Positions 1-8,186 of a stretch of DNA of 43,860 nt are shown here, one piece after another (the stretch's first letter is position 1; the number at the start of each line of letters is the position of its first letter). Location of the stretch: assembly GCF_000377985.1 (NCBI RefSeq), contig NZ_KB899058.1, positions 1-43,860 on the forward strand. The letters run 5' to 3'. This stretch comes from Sporolactobacillus vineae DSM 21990 = SL153 (lineage in GTDB: Bacteria; Bacillota; Bacilli; Bacillales; Sporolactobacillaceae). Under the pieces are notes generated by a model. It was not told where the DNA came from. It ran no database searches and worked only from the letters and a program-made list of their open reading frames with translations. Made by a program: the position numbers and the translations under genes.

Positions 1-1
1 A

Positions 2-202
2 AGAATGCAGGCACAAAAGCTTTTCAAAGACTATACTCTTCAATCCCTGCTCGATAAATTGGACGTCATCGAGTCCTTTGAATCCCCGGGTCATGCGCTG
101 AGAGTTGGTGAGATCTTGAATGCCCAGAAGGCTATTTATGCGGCACTAGGATCGTCACCCGGATCATGGGATAATACATTCATTAAAGATGGATGGAGAT
201 GA
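2..202 (+). pseudogene. C-terminal end of a DDE transposase, cut by the window edge
   Basis: The reading frame is already open at base 2 and ends with TGA at 200-202, so only about the last 66 residues are visible. The stretch with TLQSLLDKLDVIESFE followed by GEILNAQKAIYAALG resembles the tail of IS4-superfamily transposases, most like the IS1634 group as I recall it. I cannot see the catalytic DDE residues, which would lie to the left of the window, so whether the element is intact is unknown. It lies directly next to an IS66 remnant, which points to a site where mobile elements piled up. The family assignment is from memory of the C-terminal motif only. Confidence 0.5.
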
Positions 203-207
203 ATCTC

Positions 208-427
208 ATGACCTTGAACGACCGAGATTTGTTATGGAAAGAACCGTATTGAAGCCTTCGAAGCCAGCGGCCTGAATGGGGCGCAATGGTGCCGGTCTCA
301 GCGGTTTCTGGCTTTATTATAAGCGACTGGAAAAGGGCCGGTTTCAGTGGCCGCCGGCCACCGGTGCTTCGCCCTCTTTAGCGGTTAGCCGTCGCCAGTT
401 GAGCTGGCTGCTCGACGGCTTATCCAA
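208..427 (+). pseudogene. Collapsed IS66-family remnant: tnpA start fused to tnpB end
   Basis: Translated with frame changes, 208-300 gives RIEAFEASGLNGAQWCRSQ, typical of the N-terminal half of the IS66 accessory protein TnpA. From about 300 to 426 another frame gives FWLYYKRLEKGRFQWPP and then SRRQLSWLLDGLS, the conserved C-terminal part of IS66 TnpB. The end of tnpA, the start of tnpB and all of tnpC are missing. There is an early stop after 14 codons in the first frame. The similarity ends near 427, where a minus-strand McrB fragment begins. This is a dead element left by internal deletion. Confidence 0.8.
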
Positions 428-766
428 GCCGTTATATGCGAGTGTTGTCTTCGTACCACGGTAATCGCGCTCAATCAGCATGAGCAGCTCACCGAAGATT
501 TTACTCATATTACCCCGATTGATTTCATCAATGATAAAGAAGAAATCTTTGTCCGGCTGGTTTGCAGCTTTTTGGCAAAAACGATAAAAGATACCGTATT
601 TCAACTCAAAACCATCATTCACAGGTTTATAGCCCATCATGAAATCTTCGTAAGAGTAATTCTGGTGGAACTGGACGAATTCAATGCGGCTTTCATCCGA
701 TCCATTTCTCCGATCATCGAGTATGCCGAGGCGCTTTGCTGCGAAAGTTTTCCCGACACCAGGCTC
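428..766 (-). pseudogene. McrB-type restriction ATPase fragment (AAA+)
   Basis: Read on the minus strand, this fragment keeps the core of the McrB subunit of methyl-directed restriction systems: a Walker A motif EPGVGKT (746-766), then ESRIEFVQFHQNYSYEDF, then a Walker B region FFFIIDEINRGNMSKIFGEL. In the intact family this NTPase drives cleavage with McrC. Here the N-terminal DNA-binding part and everything after LAYNGL are gone; the 3' side stops at the IS66 remnant near 427. Between Walker A and ESRIEF about ten residues read GILDDRRNG instead of the family-like AYSMIGEM seen in another frame, so a one-base and a two-base insertion seem to compensate each other. No mcrC is present. Non-functional. 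Confidence 0.8.
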
Positions 767-885
767 TTGTTCGGGTCGCCTTTGACGTCAACAGCAATGT
801 ATTTCATCTCCGGCACTTTAATAATTGATGGTGTAGTTCTTGGTTGGTATAAATCTTTTTCGATTTTTTTAAAGTCAATTGGCAT
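767..885 (-). pseudogene. N-terminal fragment of a GyrI-like domain protein
   Basis: The first 39 residues, from MPIDFKKIEKDLYQP to VDVKGDPN, match the start of GyrI-like small-molecule-binding proteins, which typically open with a KDLY-x-P motif and a VDGKGDPN motif. After GDPN the sequence runs straight into the McrB Walker A region in a different frame, so the rest of the domain (normally about 200 residues) is lost. The start at 885 overlaps the stop of the upstream small gene by 11 bases and has a GAGG site, so this was once the second gene of that transcript. It is a deletion junction, not a designed fusion. Confidence 0.65.
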
Positions 886-1069
886 TATTCGACCTCATCT
901 CTTTCTCAATAAGCGTTAGTGCAATCCGCAGGGCGTTCACCCGCCTGTCGTTCAGAGTTTTCTGCGATGACTGCAACTTGCCGCCTTCCTGAATCTTCTC
1001 GCACTTGTGGAGCGTTGATTCAAGGGAGGTCTTTGCATCTTCTAGTTCCTGTTTTGTGTATTCGTTCAT
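875..1069 (-). CDS. Small conserved protein of unknown function (64 aa)
   Basis: This encodes a 64-residue, highly charged, probably all-helical protein that starts MNEYTKQELEDAKTSLES and has one CEK motif and an RRVNALRIALTLIE helix near the end. I recall similar short proteins beginning with EYT-x-x-ELEDA in many Bacillota, without a known function. A strong ribosome binding site (GAGGAGGGG) sits 5-7 bases before the ATG at 1069, which supports real translation. It lies 39 bases downstream of the VanZ-like gene and overlaps the GyrI fragment, so it is likely cotranscribed with them. No membrane segment or signal peptide is seen. Confidence 0.6.
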   Translation of the reverse strand: MNEYTKQELEDAKTSLESTLHKCEKIQEGGKLQSSQKTLNDRRVNALRIALTLIEKEMRSNNAN

Positions 1070-1108
1070 TTGCCCCTCCTCGATTTTGGCTTAATCAGAT
1101 CGTAGTTT

Positions 1109-1636
1109 TTACAGTCTAAACATCATACGCCCGATATAGAGCATTCCAAATACCATGAATGACACCGAGCAATACAGCACGACCGTCGTGATAAGTCCAC
1201 CTGCAATCAGCACCACCTTGTTCGTGTGCTTGCCAGACAGCTTTTTGAGCAAGAAAAACCCGACAATCCCCGAAGCACCGCCAAGGGTGTTCAGCATCAA
1301 GTCTGTTGTGTCGCTGCTGCCAATTGCCAATGTATACTGCAAAATCTCAAACACAAGGCTTACGGCAAGAACCGTAAGAATTTGTTTAATCACACCGTGT
1401 TTTTTTGCAATCGCTGCAGCATAAAATCCCAGCGGTACAAAAAGCACAAGATTAAAAAGTTTTTCGTACCCGGCGTTACCGCTAAACGGGATCAAATTGA
1501 TGACGCGCTCTGTGCCGCCGATGAATGGCACACGGAACTTCCACAATATCGCCCAAACAAGGAAGAGCAAATAGACGGCAAACATTACGCTGTTAGCCGC
1601 ATGTTGCCTTGGTACTTTCTTATTATCACTTGGCAT
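1109..1636 (-). CDS. VanZ-like integral membrane protein
   Basis: A 175-residue hydrophobic protein with about five membrane segments. The segment order and the motifs INLIPF, LFNLVLFVPLGF and SLVFEILQY followed by TDLMLNTLGGASGI are typical of the VanZ family, named after the teicoplanin-resistance accessory gene but found widely with no proven role. The ATG at 1636 has a GAGGAGG site five bases upstream. It heads a minus-strand group with the small 64-residue gene. Nothing nearby suggests a vancomycin-resistance cluster, so I would not infer resistance. Its 5' side carries the direct-repeat array at 1697-1819. Confidence 0.85.
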   Translation of the reverse strand: MPSDNKKVPRQHAANSVMFAVYLLFLVWAILWKFRVPFIGGTERVINLIPFSGNAGYEKLFNLVLFVPLGFYAAAIAKKHGVIKQILTVLAVSLVFEILQYTLAIGSSDTTDLMLNTLGGASGIVGFFLLKKLSGKHTNKVVLIAGGLITTVVLYCSVSFMVFGMLYIGRMMFRL

Positions 1637-1696
1637 CGTTTCGCCTCCTCACTTTCGGCTTAAACAGGTCATAACTATTCCCGACCATCCTCTTTA

Positions 1697-1819
1697 ACAT
1701 CTAACCTGACCACACAACCTCGGCAAAAGCCGAGAAACATCTAAATCGACCACTCGCCAAGCCCCCAAAACCCAAAACATCCAAATCGACCACTCACCAA
1801 TTGCCGACATCTAAATCGC
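1697..1819. repeat. Four direct repeats resembling an IS21-family end
   Basis: Four imperfect copies of ACATCTAAATCGACCACTC begin at 1697, 1737, 1777 and 1807, so the spacing is 40, 40 and 30 bases. Read on the minus strand the unit is GTGGTCGATTTAGATGT. IS21-family elements carry multiple copies of a GTGGTCRATTT-type sequence at their ends where transposase binds; this is from memory. No istA or istB reading frame lies next to it, so it would be an orphan end. A perfect 6-bp hairpin (CTCGGC-AAAA-GCCGAG, 1719-1734) lies between the first two copies. It fills most of the gene-free stretch 1637-1943. Confidence 0.6.
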
Positions 1820-1943
1820 TCTGTCATGAGCAAAATCGTGCCTTTGGTCTTATTTCCACAAAGCGATATTTCTACGATTCTTGCACATTGGATTTTTTCT
1901 CTCAAACCTCGAAAGGCCCTTATTTACTGGACTTTCTACATAC

Positions 1944-3320
1944 TCACTCTTTCACCCTTGTTATCAATGCAACCGTCTCCACATGCAGTGTCTGCGGGAA
2001 CATGTCGACGGGCTGAACCTTTTTGATCGCGTAGCCGCCGGGAACAAGCAGTTTCAGGTCGCGGGCAAGGGTGGCCGGATTGCAGGAGACATAGACGATG
2101 CGCTGCGGTTTCATGGCGAGCATCGTTTTGAGCAGAGAAGCCTCGCAGCCTTTGCGCGGCGGATCGACAACAATCACGTCCGGACGGATGCCTTTGTCGT
2201 ACCATTTGGGCAGGATTTCTTCTGCTTTTCCGGTTTCGAAATGAGCATTGGTGATTTTATTGAGCTCAGCGTTCGCCTGTGCGTCTTTGACAGCTTCGGG
2301 AACGATCTCGACGCCGTACACCTGTTTTGCCTTCTGGGCGAGGAACAATGAAATCGTCCCGATACCGCAATAGGCGTCAATCACTGTTTCCTCTCCCGTA
2401 AGGTCGGCGAACTTCAGCGCCTTGCGGTACAGCACTTCGGTCTGTCTCGGATTCACCTGATAAAATGACTGTGCGGAGATGGCAAAGGTGACGCTGCCGA
2501 TCTGATCATAAATAACCGGACGTCCCCACAACGTCTTCGTTTTGTTACCAAGAATCGCATTCGTCCGGCGTTTGTTCACATTCTGAACAATCGATTTGAT
2601 CTGCGGGTAGTTCTCTGTCAGTTCTTTGATCAGTGCCTTCCGATGCGGCAGGTCTTCGGTCCGGGTCACGAAGACGACCATGACTTCACCGCTCTTCCGG
2701 CCGGAGCGGGCCATGATGTGGCGCAGCACGCCGCTGTTCTTCGCTTCGTTGTACGGCTCAATCCCTTTGTCCTCCGCAGCATGGCGGGCAGTCTGGACAA
2801 TTTTATCAATCAGCGGGTCGGTAATGATGCAGCTGTCCAGATTAACGATCTCATGGCTTCTCTTTTTGAAAAAGCCGAATGCAAACCGGCCGTCCTGCGC
2901 GGCGACCGGAACCTGTATCTTGTTCCTGTATTTCCAGGGATCGGCCATGCCGATTGTCATCCCGACGCTGATTCCAGAAAAACCGCCGATGCGTTCCAGC
3001 GCGTCGGTCACAATTCGCCGTTTATAATCCAGCTGGCCCTGTGCGCTAAGATGCTGAATCGAGCAGCCGCCGCACTGATCATAGATCGGGCAGGGAGGAA
3101 CCGCCCGCAGGCTGCTTTTTTCAATCAGCCGGGTCAGACGTCCATACCCGTATCCCTTCTTCGTCTTGACCACCTGCACTTCCGCCGTTTCTTCCGGCAG
3201 CGCGCCGGGGACAAACAGGGTGTAGCCGTCAACTTTGGCGACCCCTGACCCCTCCTGAGTGAGATCCGTAAAAGATACGGTCACTTTTTCATTTTTTTCA
3301 ACAGGTATGGACTCCATCAT
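1944..3320 (-). CDS. rlmCD: 23S rRNA (uracil-C5)-methyltransferase, RlmCD type
   Basis: S-adenosylmethionine-dependent enzyme that methylates uridines in 23S rRNA (U747/U1939 in the Bacillus RlmCD enzyme). It has an N-terminal TRAM domain (about residues 10-70), the iron-sulphur cysteines PPCPIYDQCGGC (C77, C83, C86), a SAM-binding motif VIDAYCGIGTISLF, the DPPRKGCE motif and the catalytic cysteine in VYVSCNPATLARDL. The start at 3320 (MMESIP) is chosen because AAGGGAG lies six bases upstream; an ATG 18 bases earlier would overlap this site. Next to dagK and gatB as in Bacillus. Which of the two uridines it targets cannot be told from sequence. Confidence 0.95.
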   Translation of the reverse strand: MMESIPVEKNEKVTVSFTDLTQEGSGVAKVDGYTLFVPGALPEETAEVQVVKTKKGYGYGRLTRLIEKSSLRAVPPCPIYDQCGGCSIQHLSAQGQLDYKRRIVTDALERIGGFSGISVGMTIGMADPWKYRNKIQVPVAAQDGRFAFGFFKKRSHEIVNLDSCIITDPLIDKIVQTARHAAEDKGIEPYNEAKNSGVLRHIMARSGRKSGEVMVVFVTRTEDLPHRKALIKELTENYPQIKSIVQNVNKRRTNAILGNKTKTLWGRPVIYDQIGSVTFAISAQSFYQVNPRQTEVLYRKALKFADLTGEETVIDAYCGIGTISLFLAQKAKQVYGVEIVPEAVKDAQANAELNKITNAHFETGKAEEILPKWYDKGIRPDVIVVDPPRKGCEASLLKTMLAMKPQRIVYVSCNPATLARDLKLLVPGGYAIKKVQPVDMFPQTLHVETVALITRVKE

Positions 3321-3349
3321 TTTTGACTCCCTTTTCATGTTTGCGTTTC

Positions 3350-3378
3350 ATTATAGAATACAACCTCATGGCTCAGCA
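3350..3378 (-). promoter_or_regulatory. Candidate sigma-A promoter of rlmCD
   Basis: On the minus strand a perfect TATAAT (-10, 3350-3355) is preceded at 17 bases by TGCTGA, a weak -35. It ends about 30 bases before the rlmCD start codon. The -10 is convincing, the -35 is not. Confidence 0.45.
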
Positions 3379-3510
3379 GTTGTTCAGCATTTAATCACTG
3401 ATCACGTAAAAAGCGGGAGGATTTTGGCTCATTTTCTTTAAAAAGTAACGCGCGATGACGTTTTTCGAATGTACAGAGCTGATCCGGCAGCAAAATCAGT
3501 AGTCGATTTC

Positions 3511-3570
3511 GCGGATATCAGCCAATTCCGGGTTTTATCAGCCGATCTGAGAACATATCAGCCGGATTTG
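3511..3570. repeat. Exact 20-bp-period repeat array, family A, copy 1
   Basis: TATCAGCC-type cores start at 3516, 3536 and 3556, exactly 20 bases apart; a degenerate fourth (AAATCAGTAG) lies near 3496. Reversed, the core is GGCTGATA, the same as in the array at 15847-15926, and the two share CAGATCGGCTGATAAA-like units. It lies between the dagK terminator and the rlmCD promoter in the gene-free stretch 3321-3630. Function unknown. Confidence 0.8.
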
Positions 3571-3597
3571 CAGCACCTGGCCGCTTTTTTCCTGAGC

Positions 3598-3626
3598 AAA
3601 TAAAATGCGCCTGTTCGCCAGGCGCA
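3598..3626 (-). terminator. Rho-independent terminator after dagK
   Basis: An 8-bp perfect stem (TGCGCCTG/CAGGCGCA, 3606-3626) with a five-base loop is followed, on the minus strand, by TTTTATTT. It starts five bases after the dagK stop codon. Confidence 0.9.
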
Positions 3627-3630
3627 CCTG

Positions 3631-4581
3631 TCAGTCAGCCGTTAACTCTTCTGCCTGTTTCTCCGTCGTTGTCACCGCATCCGCGGTCTCTTTCGGCACC
3701 ATCAGATGCAGATGATGGCGAAGATTAATGATTTCACCGGGCATGACCCCGCCGTACTCGCCATCAACATTCAGCTGCATCTTTTCCGCAGATTCAACCT
3801 TGATCCGGTGCGCCTGAGCGTAGATGATCTTCGGATCTTTCATATGCTCGCCGCGGGAAGCCAGTGAGGCGAGCCGGATAAAATCTGCAAGATTCGTCTC
3901 TTTCAAGATGATTAAATCAAACAAACCGTCATCCAGTCTGGCATTCGGTGCGATCCGTTCAAATCCGCCGACAGAATTGGTATTCGACACAAGAAAAAGC
4001 ATGATGTCGCCGGAAAATGTATGCTCGTCATACTCAATTTTCACCTTTGTCGGCCGCAATGAAGGCAGCATTTCAATCCCTTTGATGTAGTAAGCCAGCT
4101 GTCCGAGAATTGTTTTCAGTTTGCTCGGCACGTCATAACTTAGTTCGGTCAGTTTACCGCCGCCGGCGATGTTCACAAAATAATGATCATTTGCCTTGCC
4201 GATGTCGATCGGAATGGCAACCCCTTCGCAAAGCACATCGCAGGCTTTTGCGATATCGCGGGGAATGTTGACAGCACGGGCAAAGTCGTTTGTCGTCCCA
4301 AGCGGCAGCACGCCGAGCGTCGGGCGAAATTCCCTTTCCGCCAGTCCGTTGATCACTTCATTGATCGTCCCGTCGCCGCCGGCCGCGATGACCAGGTCGA
4401 ACCGGCGCCGGACCGCCTTCCTGGCACCCCGGGTCGCATCACCTTTGCTTTTCGTCGCATAAGCGGAGGCTTCATAACCGGCATTTTCCAGTCGGTCAAG
4501 GATATAAGCAATATTCCGCTGTGCGAGTTCTCTTCCGGATGTGGGATTGTATATGAGCCTTGCTTTTTTCATCGTCATCAT
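3631..4581 (-). CDS. dagK: Diacylglycerol kinase / lipid kinase (DagK, YerQ family)
   Basis: Soluble lipid kinase that rephosphorylates diacylglycerol released by lipoteichoic acid synthesis, returning it to phosphatidate. The 316-residue protein has the family's YNPTSGR start, the nucleotide-binding GGDGTINEV motif (about residues 66-74), LPLGTTNDFARA, and the C-terminal LNVDGE motif that ligates the structural metal region. Length fits the family. Three in-frame ATGs lie at 4581, 4578 and 4572; the ribosome binding site is weak (GAAAGTGA) so the exact start is uncertain by three codons. It has its own promoter (4681-4709) and terminator. Confidence 0.93.
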   Translation of the reverse strand: MMTMKKARLIYNPTSGRELAQRNIAYILDRLENAGYEASAYATKSKGDATRGARKAVRRRFDLVIAAGGDGTINEVINGLAEREFRPTLGVLPLGTTNDFARAVNIPRDIAKACDVLCEGVAIPIDIGKANDHYFVNIAGGGKLTELSYDVPSKLKTILGQLAYYIKGIEMLPSLRPTKVKIEYDEHTFSGDIMLFLVSNTNSVGGFERIAPNARLDDGLFDLIILKETNLADFIRLASLASRGEHMKDPKIIYAQAHRIKVESAEKMQLNVDGEYGGVMPGEIINLRHHLHLMVPKETADAVTTTEKQAEELTAD

Positions 4582-4680
4582 CCAATCACTTTCAGATAGA
4601 GCGCGGTGACGCCAGGGTCAAATTCCGCCTGGCTGCCGGTGAGCCGACGCACGCTTCACACCGGATGCACCTTCAAATTA

Positions 4681-4709
4681 ATTATATGGTATCTATTTTT
4701 CAAAATCAA
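4681..4709 (-). promoter_or_regulatory. Sigma-A promoter of dagK
   Basis: Minus strand TTGATT (4704-4709), 17-base spacer, perfect TATAAT (4681-4686). It lies about 100 bases before the dagK start and after the gatB terminator. Confidence 0.75.
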
Positions 4710-4772
4710 AGCGCCGGTCCGGGGCACGGACCCAGTTTAACCGGTATTTCCGGGAAACATTCAGCCTCAATC

Positions 4773-4806
4773 AAAAAAGAACGGCAGGGATGTATACCCC
4801 TGCCGT
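4773..4806 (-). terminator. Terminator of the gatCAB operon
   Basis: A stem of ACGGCAGGG against CCCTGCCGT (4781-4806) is followed on the minus strand by TCTTTTTTG. It lies 22 bases after the gatB stop codon. Confidence 0.9.
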
Positions 4807-4828
4807 CCGACAAAAACAATCAGTTGTC

Positions 4829-6265
4829 TTACAGTTTTTCAATCTCTTCACGAATGATTTTATTCACTGCCGTAGGATTGGCCTTGCCGTGTGACTGCTT
4901 CATCACCTGACCGACAAGGAAGCCCATCGCCCGGTCTTTGCCGTTTTTATAATCGATCATGGATTGCTTGTTGGCTGCCAGGATCGGATCGATCAGTCCA
5001 TGCAGTGTCGCTTCATCCGAGATCTGAATGAGTCCCTTTTCCCGGACGATCTTCTCCGGATCGCCGCCCTTCTCGATCAACGTCTTGAAGACTTTCTTGG
5101 CGATCTTACTGGAAATCGTTCCTTTTTCAATCAGCTGAACCAGTTTGGCCAGTGCCTGCGGTGTCAGCGGTACTTCGTCGATCGTCTTGTACTTGCTGTT
5201 GAGATAGGCAGAGATATCACCCATCAGCCAGTTGGCCGACAGTTTGGCATCGGCGCCTTCAGCGATCGTGCTTTCAAAGAAATCGGACATCGTCTTCGTC
5301 TGGGTCAGCACCATCGCATCATAAGCCGGCAGGCCGAGTTCGTCCACATAGCGTTTCTGACGGGCATCCGGAAGTTCAGGAATCTCGGCGTGGATCCGGT
5401 CGATCCAGCCCTGATCAATTTTCAGTTTGATAATATCCGGCTCCGGGAAGTAGCGGTAGTCGTCTGATCCTTCCTTGCCGCGCATCAGCGTGGTTGTCTT
5501 CGTTGCGTCATTATAACGGCGGGTCTGCTGCTCCACCTCGCCGCCGGAAAGCAGAATCCGTTCCTGGCGCTTCTCTTCGAAGGCAATCCCTTTCTCGACA
5601 AAAGTGAGCGAGTTCAGGTTCTTCAGCTCGGTTTTCGTGCCGAATTCCTTCTGGCCGTACGGGCGGATGGAGATGTTGGCATCGCAGCGCAGCGAGCCTT
5701 CCTCCATCTTGACATCAGATACACCGATGTACTGCATGATCGCCCGCAGTTTATCAAGATAGGCATAAGCTTCCTGAGGTGTGCGCATATCTGCTTCTGA
5801 AACAATTTCGATCAGCGGCGTACCGACACGGTTGAAATCGACCAGCGAGCCGGAACCATCCTCAAGGTGGTTCAGCTTCGCAGCGTCTTCTTCAAGGTGA
5901 AGCCGGTGTACACCGATCCGCTTTTTCTTCCCGTCCACTTCAATTTCAATATAGCCGTTGCGTCCGATCGGCTGGTCGAACTGCGAGATCTGGTATGCCT
6001 TTGGGTTATCCGGATAGAAATAGTTCTTGCGGTCGAACTTCGTCACCCGGGATATATCGCAGTTCAGGGCGAGTGCTGCTTTGATCGCATAGTCCACTGC
6101 CTGACGGTTCAACCGCGGCAGGACGCCGGGATGGCCAAGACAGATCGGACAGGTATGTGTATTCGGCGGTGCACCGAATTCATTGGCACAGCCACAGAAT
6201 GCTTTCGTTTTTGTTTTTAATTCCACATGCACTTCGAGGCCGATGATCGTTTCAAAATTACTCAT
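4829..6265 (-). CDS. gatB: Asp-tRNA(Asn)/Glu-tRNA(Gln) amidotransferase subunit B
   Basis: GatB activates misacylated Glu-tRNA(Gln) or Asp-tRNA(Asn) with ATP; GatA supplies ammonia. The 478-residue protein starts with the family signature [12 protein letters not shown] and carries the zinc-type cysteines CGC and CPICLGHPG near residues 24-45, the LEEDAAKL motif in the kinase-like cradle, and a C-terminal YqeY-like tail helical domain. Length is as expected. Its start overlaps the gatA stop by one base (TGATG), which indicates translational coupling. The organism therefore probably makes Gln-tRNA by the indirect route, normal in Bacillota. Confidence 0.97.
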   Translation of the reverse strand: MSNFETIIGLEVHVELKTKTKAFCGCANEFGAPPNTHTCPICLGHPGVLPRLNRQAVDYAIKAALALNCDISRVTKFDRKNYFYPDNPKAYQISQFDQPIGRNGYIEIEVDGKKKRIGVHRLHLEEDAAKLNHLEDGSGSLVDFNRVGTPLIEIVSEADMRTPQEAYAYLDKLRAIMQYIGVSDVKMEEGSLRCDANISIRPYGQKEFGTKTELKNLNSLTFVEKGIAFEEKRQERILLSGGEVEQQTRRYNDATKTTTLMRGKEGSDDYRYFPEPDIIKLKIDQGWIDRIHAEIPELPDARQKRYVDELGLPAYDAMVLTQTKTMSDFFESTIAEGADAKLSANWLMGDISAYLNSKYKTIDEVPLTPQALAKLVQLIEKGTISSKIAKKVFKTLIEKGGDPEKIVREKGLIQISDEATLHGLIDPILAANKQSMIDYKNGKDRAMGFLVGQVMKQSHGKANPTAVNKIIREEIEKL

Positions 6266-7725
6266 CAGTCATTCGCCCCCTTGATGGCCGTCGGTGCCAG
6301 TTTAAATCCGGCGGTTTGTTCATAAGCGTGCGCTGCGCGATACAGCGTCTCCTCACCGAACGGGCGGCCGATCATCTGCAGACCGACCGGAAGTCCGTCG
6401 GCGAGACCGCACGGCAGACTGATCGCCGGAACACCGGCCAGATTGACCGGAATCGTCAGCAGATCGTTGGCGTACATCGTCAGCGGATCATCCACTTTTT
6501 CACCGATTTTGAACGCGGTGGTCGGGGTGGTCGGGCCGACGATAATATCATGATTCTCCAGCACTTTTTCAAAGTCCTGTTTGATCAGCGTACGTGCCTG
6601 CTGCGCTTTTTTATAATACGCATCATAATAGCCGGAGCTCAGTGCAAAGGTACCGAGCATGATGCGGCGTTTGACTTCATCACCGAAGCCCTGGCTGCGC
6701 GACTTCTTGTACATCTCGATCAGGTCTTTGGACTCGGCGCGTTCGCCGTAGCGGACCCCGTCAAAACGGGCCAGGTTGGCCGAAGCCTCTGACGACGCAA
6801 TGATGTAATAGGCAGGAACTGCGTACCGGGAGTGCGGCAGTGAAACTTCTTCGCAGACAGCGCCGAGCGCTTCGAGCTGACGGACCGCATCTTTGATCTT
6901 GTCCTTGATTGCCTCATCGATGCCTTCACCGAGATATTCCTTCGGGACGGCCACACGCAGACCCTTAATGTCTCCGGTGAGTGCCGCCGAATAATGCGGC
7001 ACCGGCACGTCGGCGCTCGTCTCATCGTAGGGATCCAGTCCGGCGATCGTTTCCATCAGATAGGCATTATCTTCCACCGTCCGTGTGATCGGTCCTACCT
7101 GATCCAGGGAAGACGCGAAAGCTACGACGCCAAAACGGGAAACGCGCCCGTATGTCGGCTTCATCCCGACAACGCCGCAGAACGCCGACGGCTGGCGGAT
7201 CGACCCGCCGGTATCCGTGCCGAGTGCGAACAGCACTTCACCTGAGGCAACAGCCGCTGCCGAACCGCCGCTCGAGCCGCCCGGCACCCGGTCCAGATCC
7301 CATGGGTTGCGGGTGATCGCCATGCTGGAGTTTTCCGTTGACGAGCCCATGGCGAACTCATCCATGTTCAGCTTGCCGATCATAATACTTTTTGCGGCTT
7401 TGACTTTTTTAATCACAGTCGCATCAAAAATCGGATCATAGTTATCGAGAATATGGCTGGCACAGGTCGTCCTCAGACCTTTCGTCACCATGTTATCCTT
7501 GATTCCGATCGGCATGCCGTAGAGCAGCGTATCCGCTGCAGCTTTCTCATCCAGTTCTTTTGCGTCTTCTCTGGCGGCCTCTTCATTCAGCGTCAGAAAC
7601 GCTTTAACCTGATGATCGACCTTGCCGATGCGCGCATAGGCTTCATCGACAAGATCGGATGCCTTGATTTCCTTCTTATGTATCTTCTCTTTAAGAGACA
7701 CAAGGCCCTCTTCAAAAAGTGGCAT
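6265..7725 (-). CDS. gatA: Amidotransferase subunit A (amidase signature)
   Basis: GatA hydrolyses glutamine and passes ammonia to GatB. The amidase-signature triad is visible: Lys76 in GIKDN, cis-Ser151 in [15 protein letters not shown] and Ser175 in [10 protein letters not shown]. At 486 residues it has the normal length. The start at 7725 has an AGGAGGAGG site ten bases upstream. It follows gatC by 26 bases and overlaps gatB by one base. Nothing unusual is seen. Confidence 0.97.
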   Translation of the reverse strand: MPLFEEGLVSLKEKIHKKEIKASDLVDEAYARIGKVDHQVKAFLTLNEEAAREDAKELDEKAAADTLLYGMPIGIKDNMVTKGLRTTCASHILDNYDPIFDATVIKKVKAAKSIMIGKLNMDEFAMGSSTENSSMAITRNPWDLDRVPGGSSGGSAAAVASGEVLFALGTDTGGSIRQPSAFCGVVGMKPTYGRVSRFGVVAFASSLDQVGPITRTVEDNAYLMETIAGLDPYDETSADVPVPHYSAALTGDIKGLRVAVPKEYLGEGIDEAIKDKIKDAVRQLEALGAVCEEVSLPHSRYAVPAYYIIASSEASANLARFDGVRYGERAESKDLIEMYKKSRSQGFGDEVKRRIMLGTFALSSGYYDAYYKKAQQARTLIKQDFEKVLENHDIIVGPTTPTTAFKIGEKVDDPLTMYANDLLTIPVNLAGVPAISLPCGLADGLPVGLQMIGRPFGEETLYRAAHAYEQTAGFKLAPTAIKGAND

Positions 7726-7751
7726 CTTCCGTCTTCCTCCTCCTGTATCGG

Positions 7752-8048
7752 TCAGTCCGCTTCCATAATTTGCGGTACTTTAACCTGTCCGTCTTCCTGA
7801 ACAGGCGCATTCTTCAGCGCTTCTTCCCGTGGCAGCGACGGTTCGACCACATCATCACGCATGACATTGTACATATCAAGCACATGGGTTGTCGGTTCAA
7901 CGCCTTCCGTATCCAGTTCATTCAGCTGTTCGGCAAAGCCGATAATGTCCCCCAGCTGTGTGGTGAACTTCTTGATCTCCTCATCATCAAAAGAAAGCCT
8001 TGCCAGATTGGCGACATATTTAACCTGTTCCTCAGAAATTCTGCTCAC
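7752..8048 (-). CDS. gatC: Amidotransferase subunit C
   Basis: GatC is the small subunit that wraps around GatA and holds it on GatB. The protein (98 residues) shows the family pattern: [12 protein letters not shown], a central [19 protein letters not shown] and [12 protein letters not shown] choose the GTG at 8048 because GGAGGTGA is spaced best for it and because the Bacillus protein also starts with SRIS; a TTG one codon earlier is possible. First gene of the gatCAB operon. Confidence 0.93.
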   Translation of the reverse strand: MSRISEEQVKYVANLARLSFDDEEIKKFTTQLGDIIGFAEQLNELDTEGVEPTTHVLDMYNVMRDDVVEPSLPREEALKNAPVQEDGQVKVPQIMEAD

Positions 8049-8119
8049 CAAAAGTCACCTCCAGACTGAATCATTTCGCGTCGTTTGCAGCGTCCGGGCA
8101 AACGCTCATAATGCTTTAA

Positions 8120-8149
8120 TCATACCAAATTCTGCCGGTACAGTGCAAT
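8120..8149 (-). promoter_or_regulatory. Sigma-A promoter of gatCAB
   Basis: Minus strand TTGCAC (8144-8149), 18-base spacer, TATGAT (8120-8125), about 70 bases before gatC. An inverted repeat (TCTGCCGG/CCGGCAGA, within 8129-8169) surrounds the -35 and could form a weak camS terminator. Confidence 0.7.
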
Positions 8150-8186
8150 GACACCCGATCCCGGCAGAAATAAGAAATTGGATGAA

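Noticed and set aside
1109-1636. Glycopeptide-resistance gene
   Set aside because: VanZ-like proteins are widespread and no vanRSHAX genes are near.
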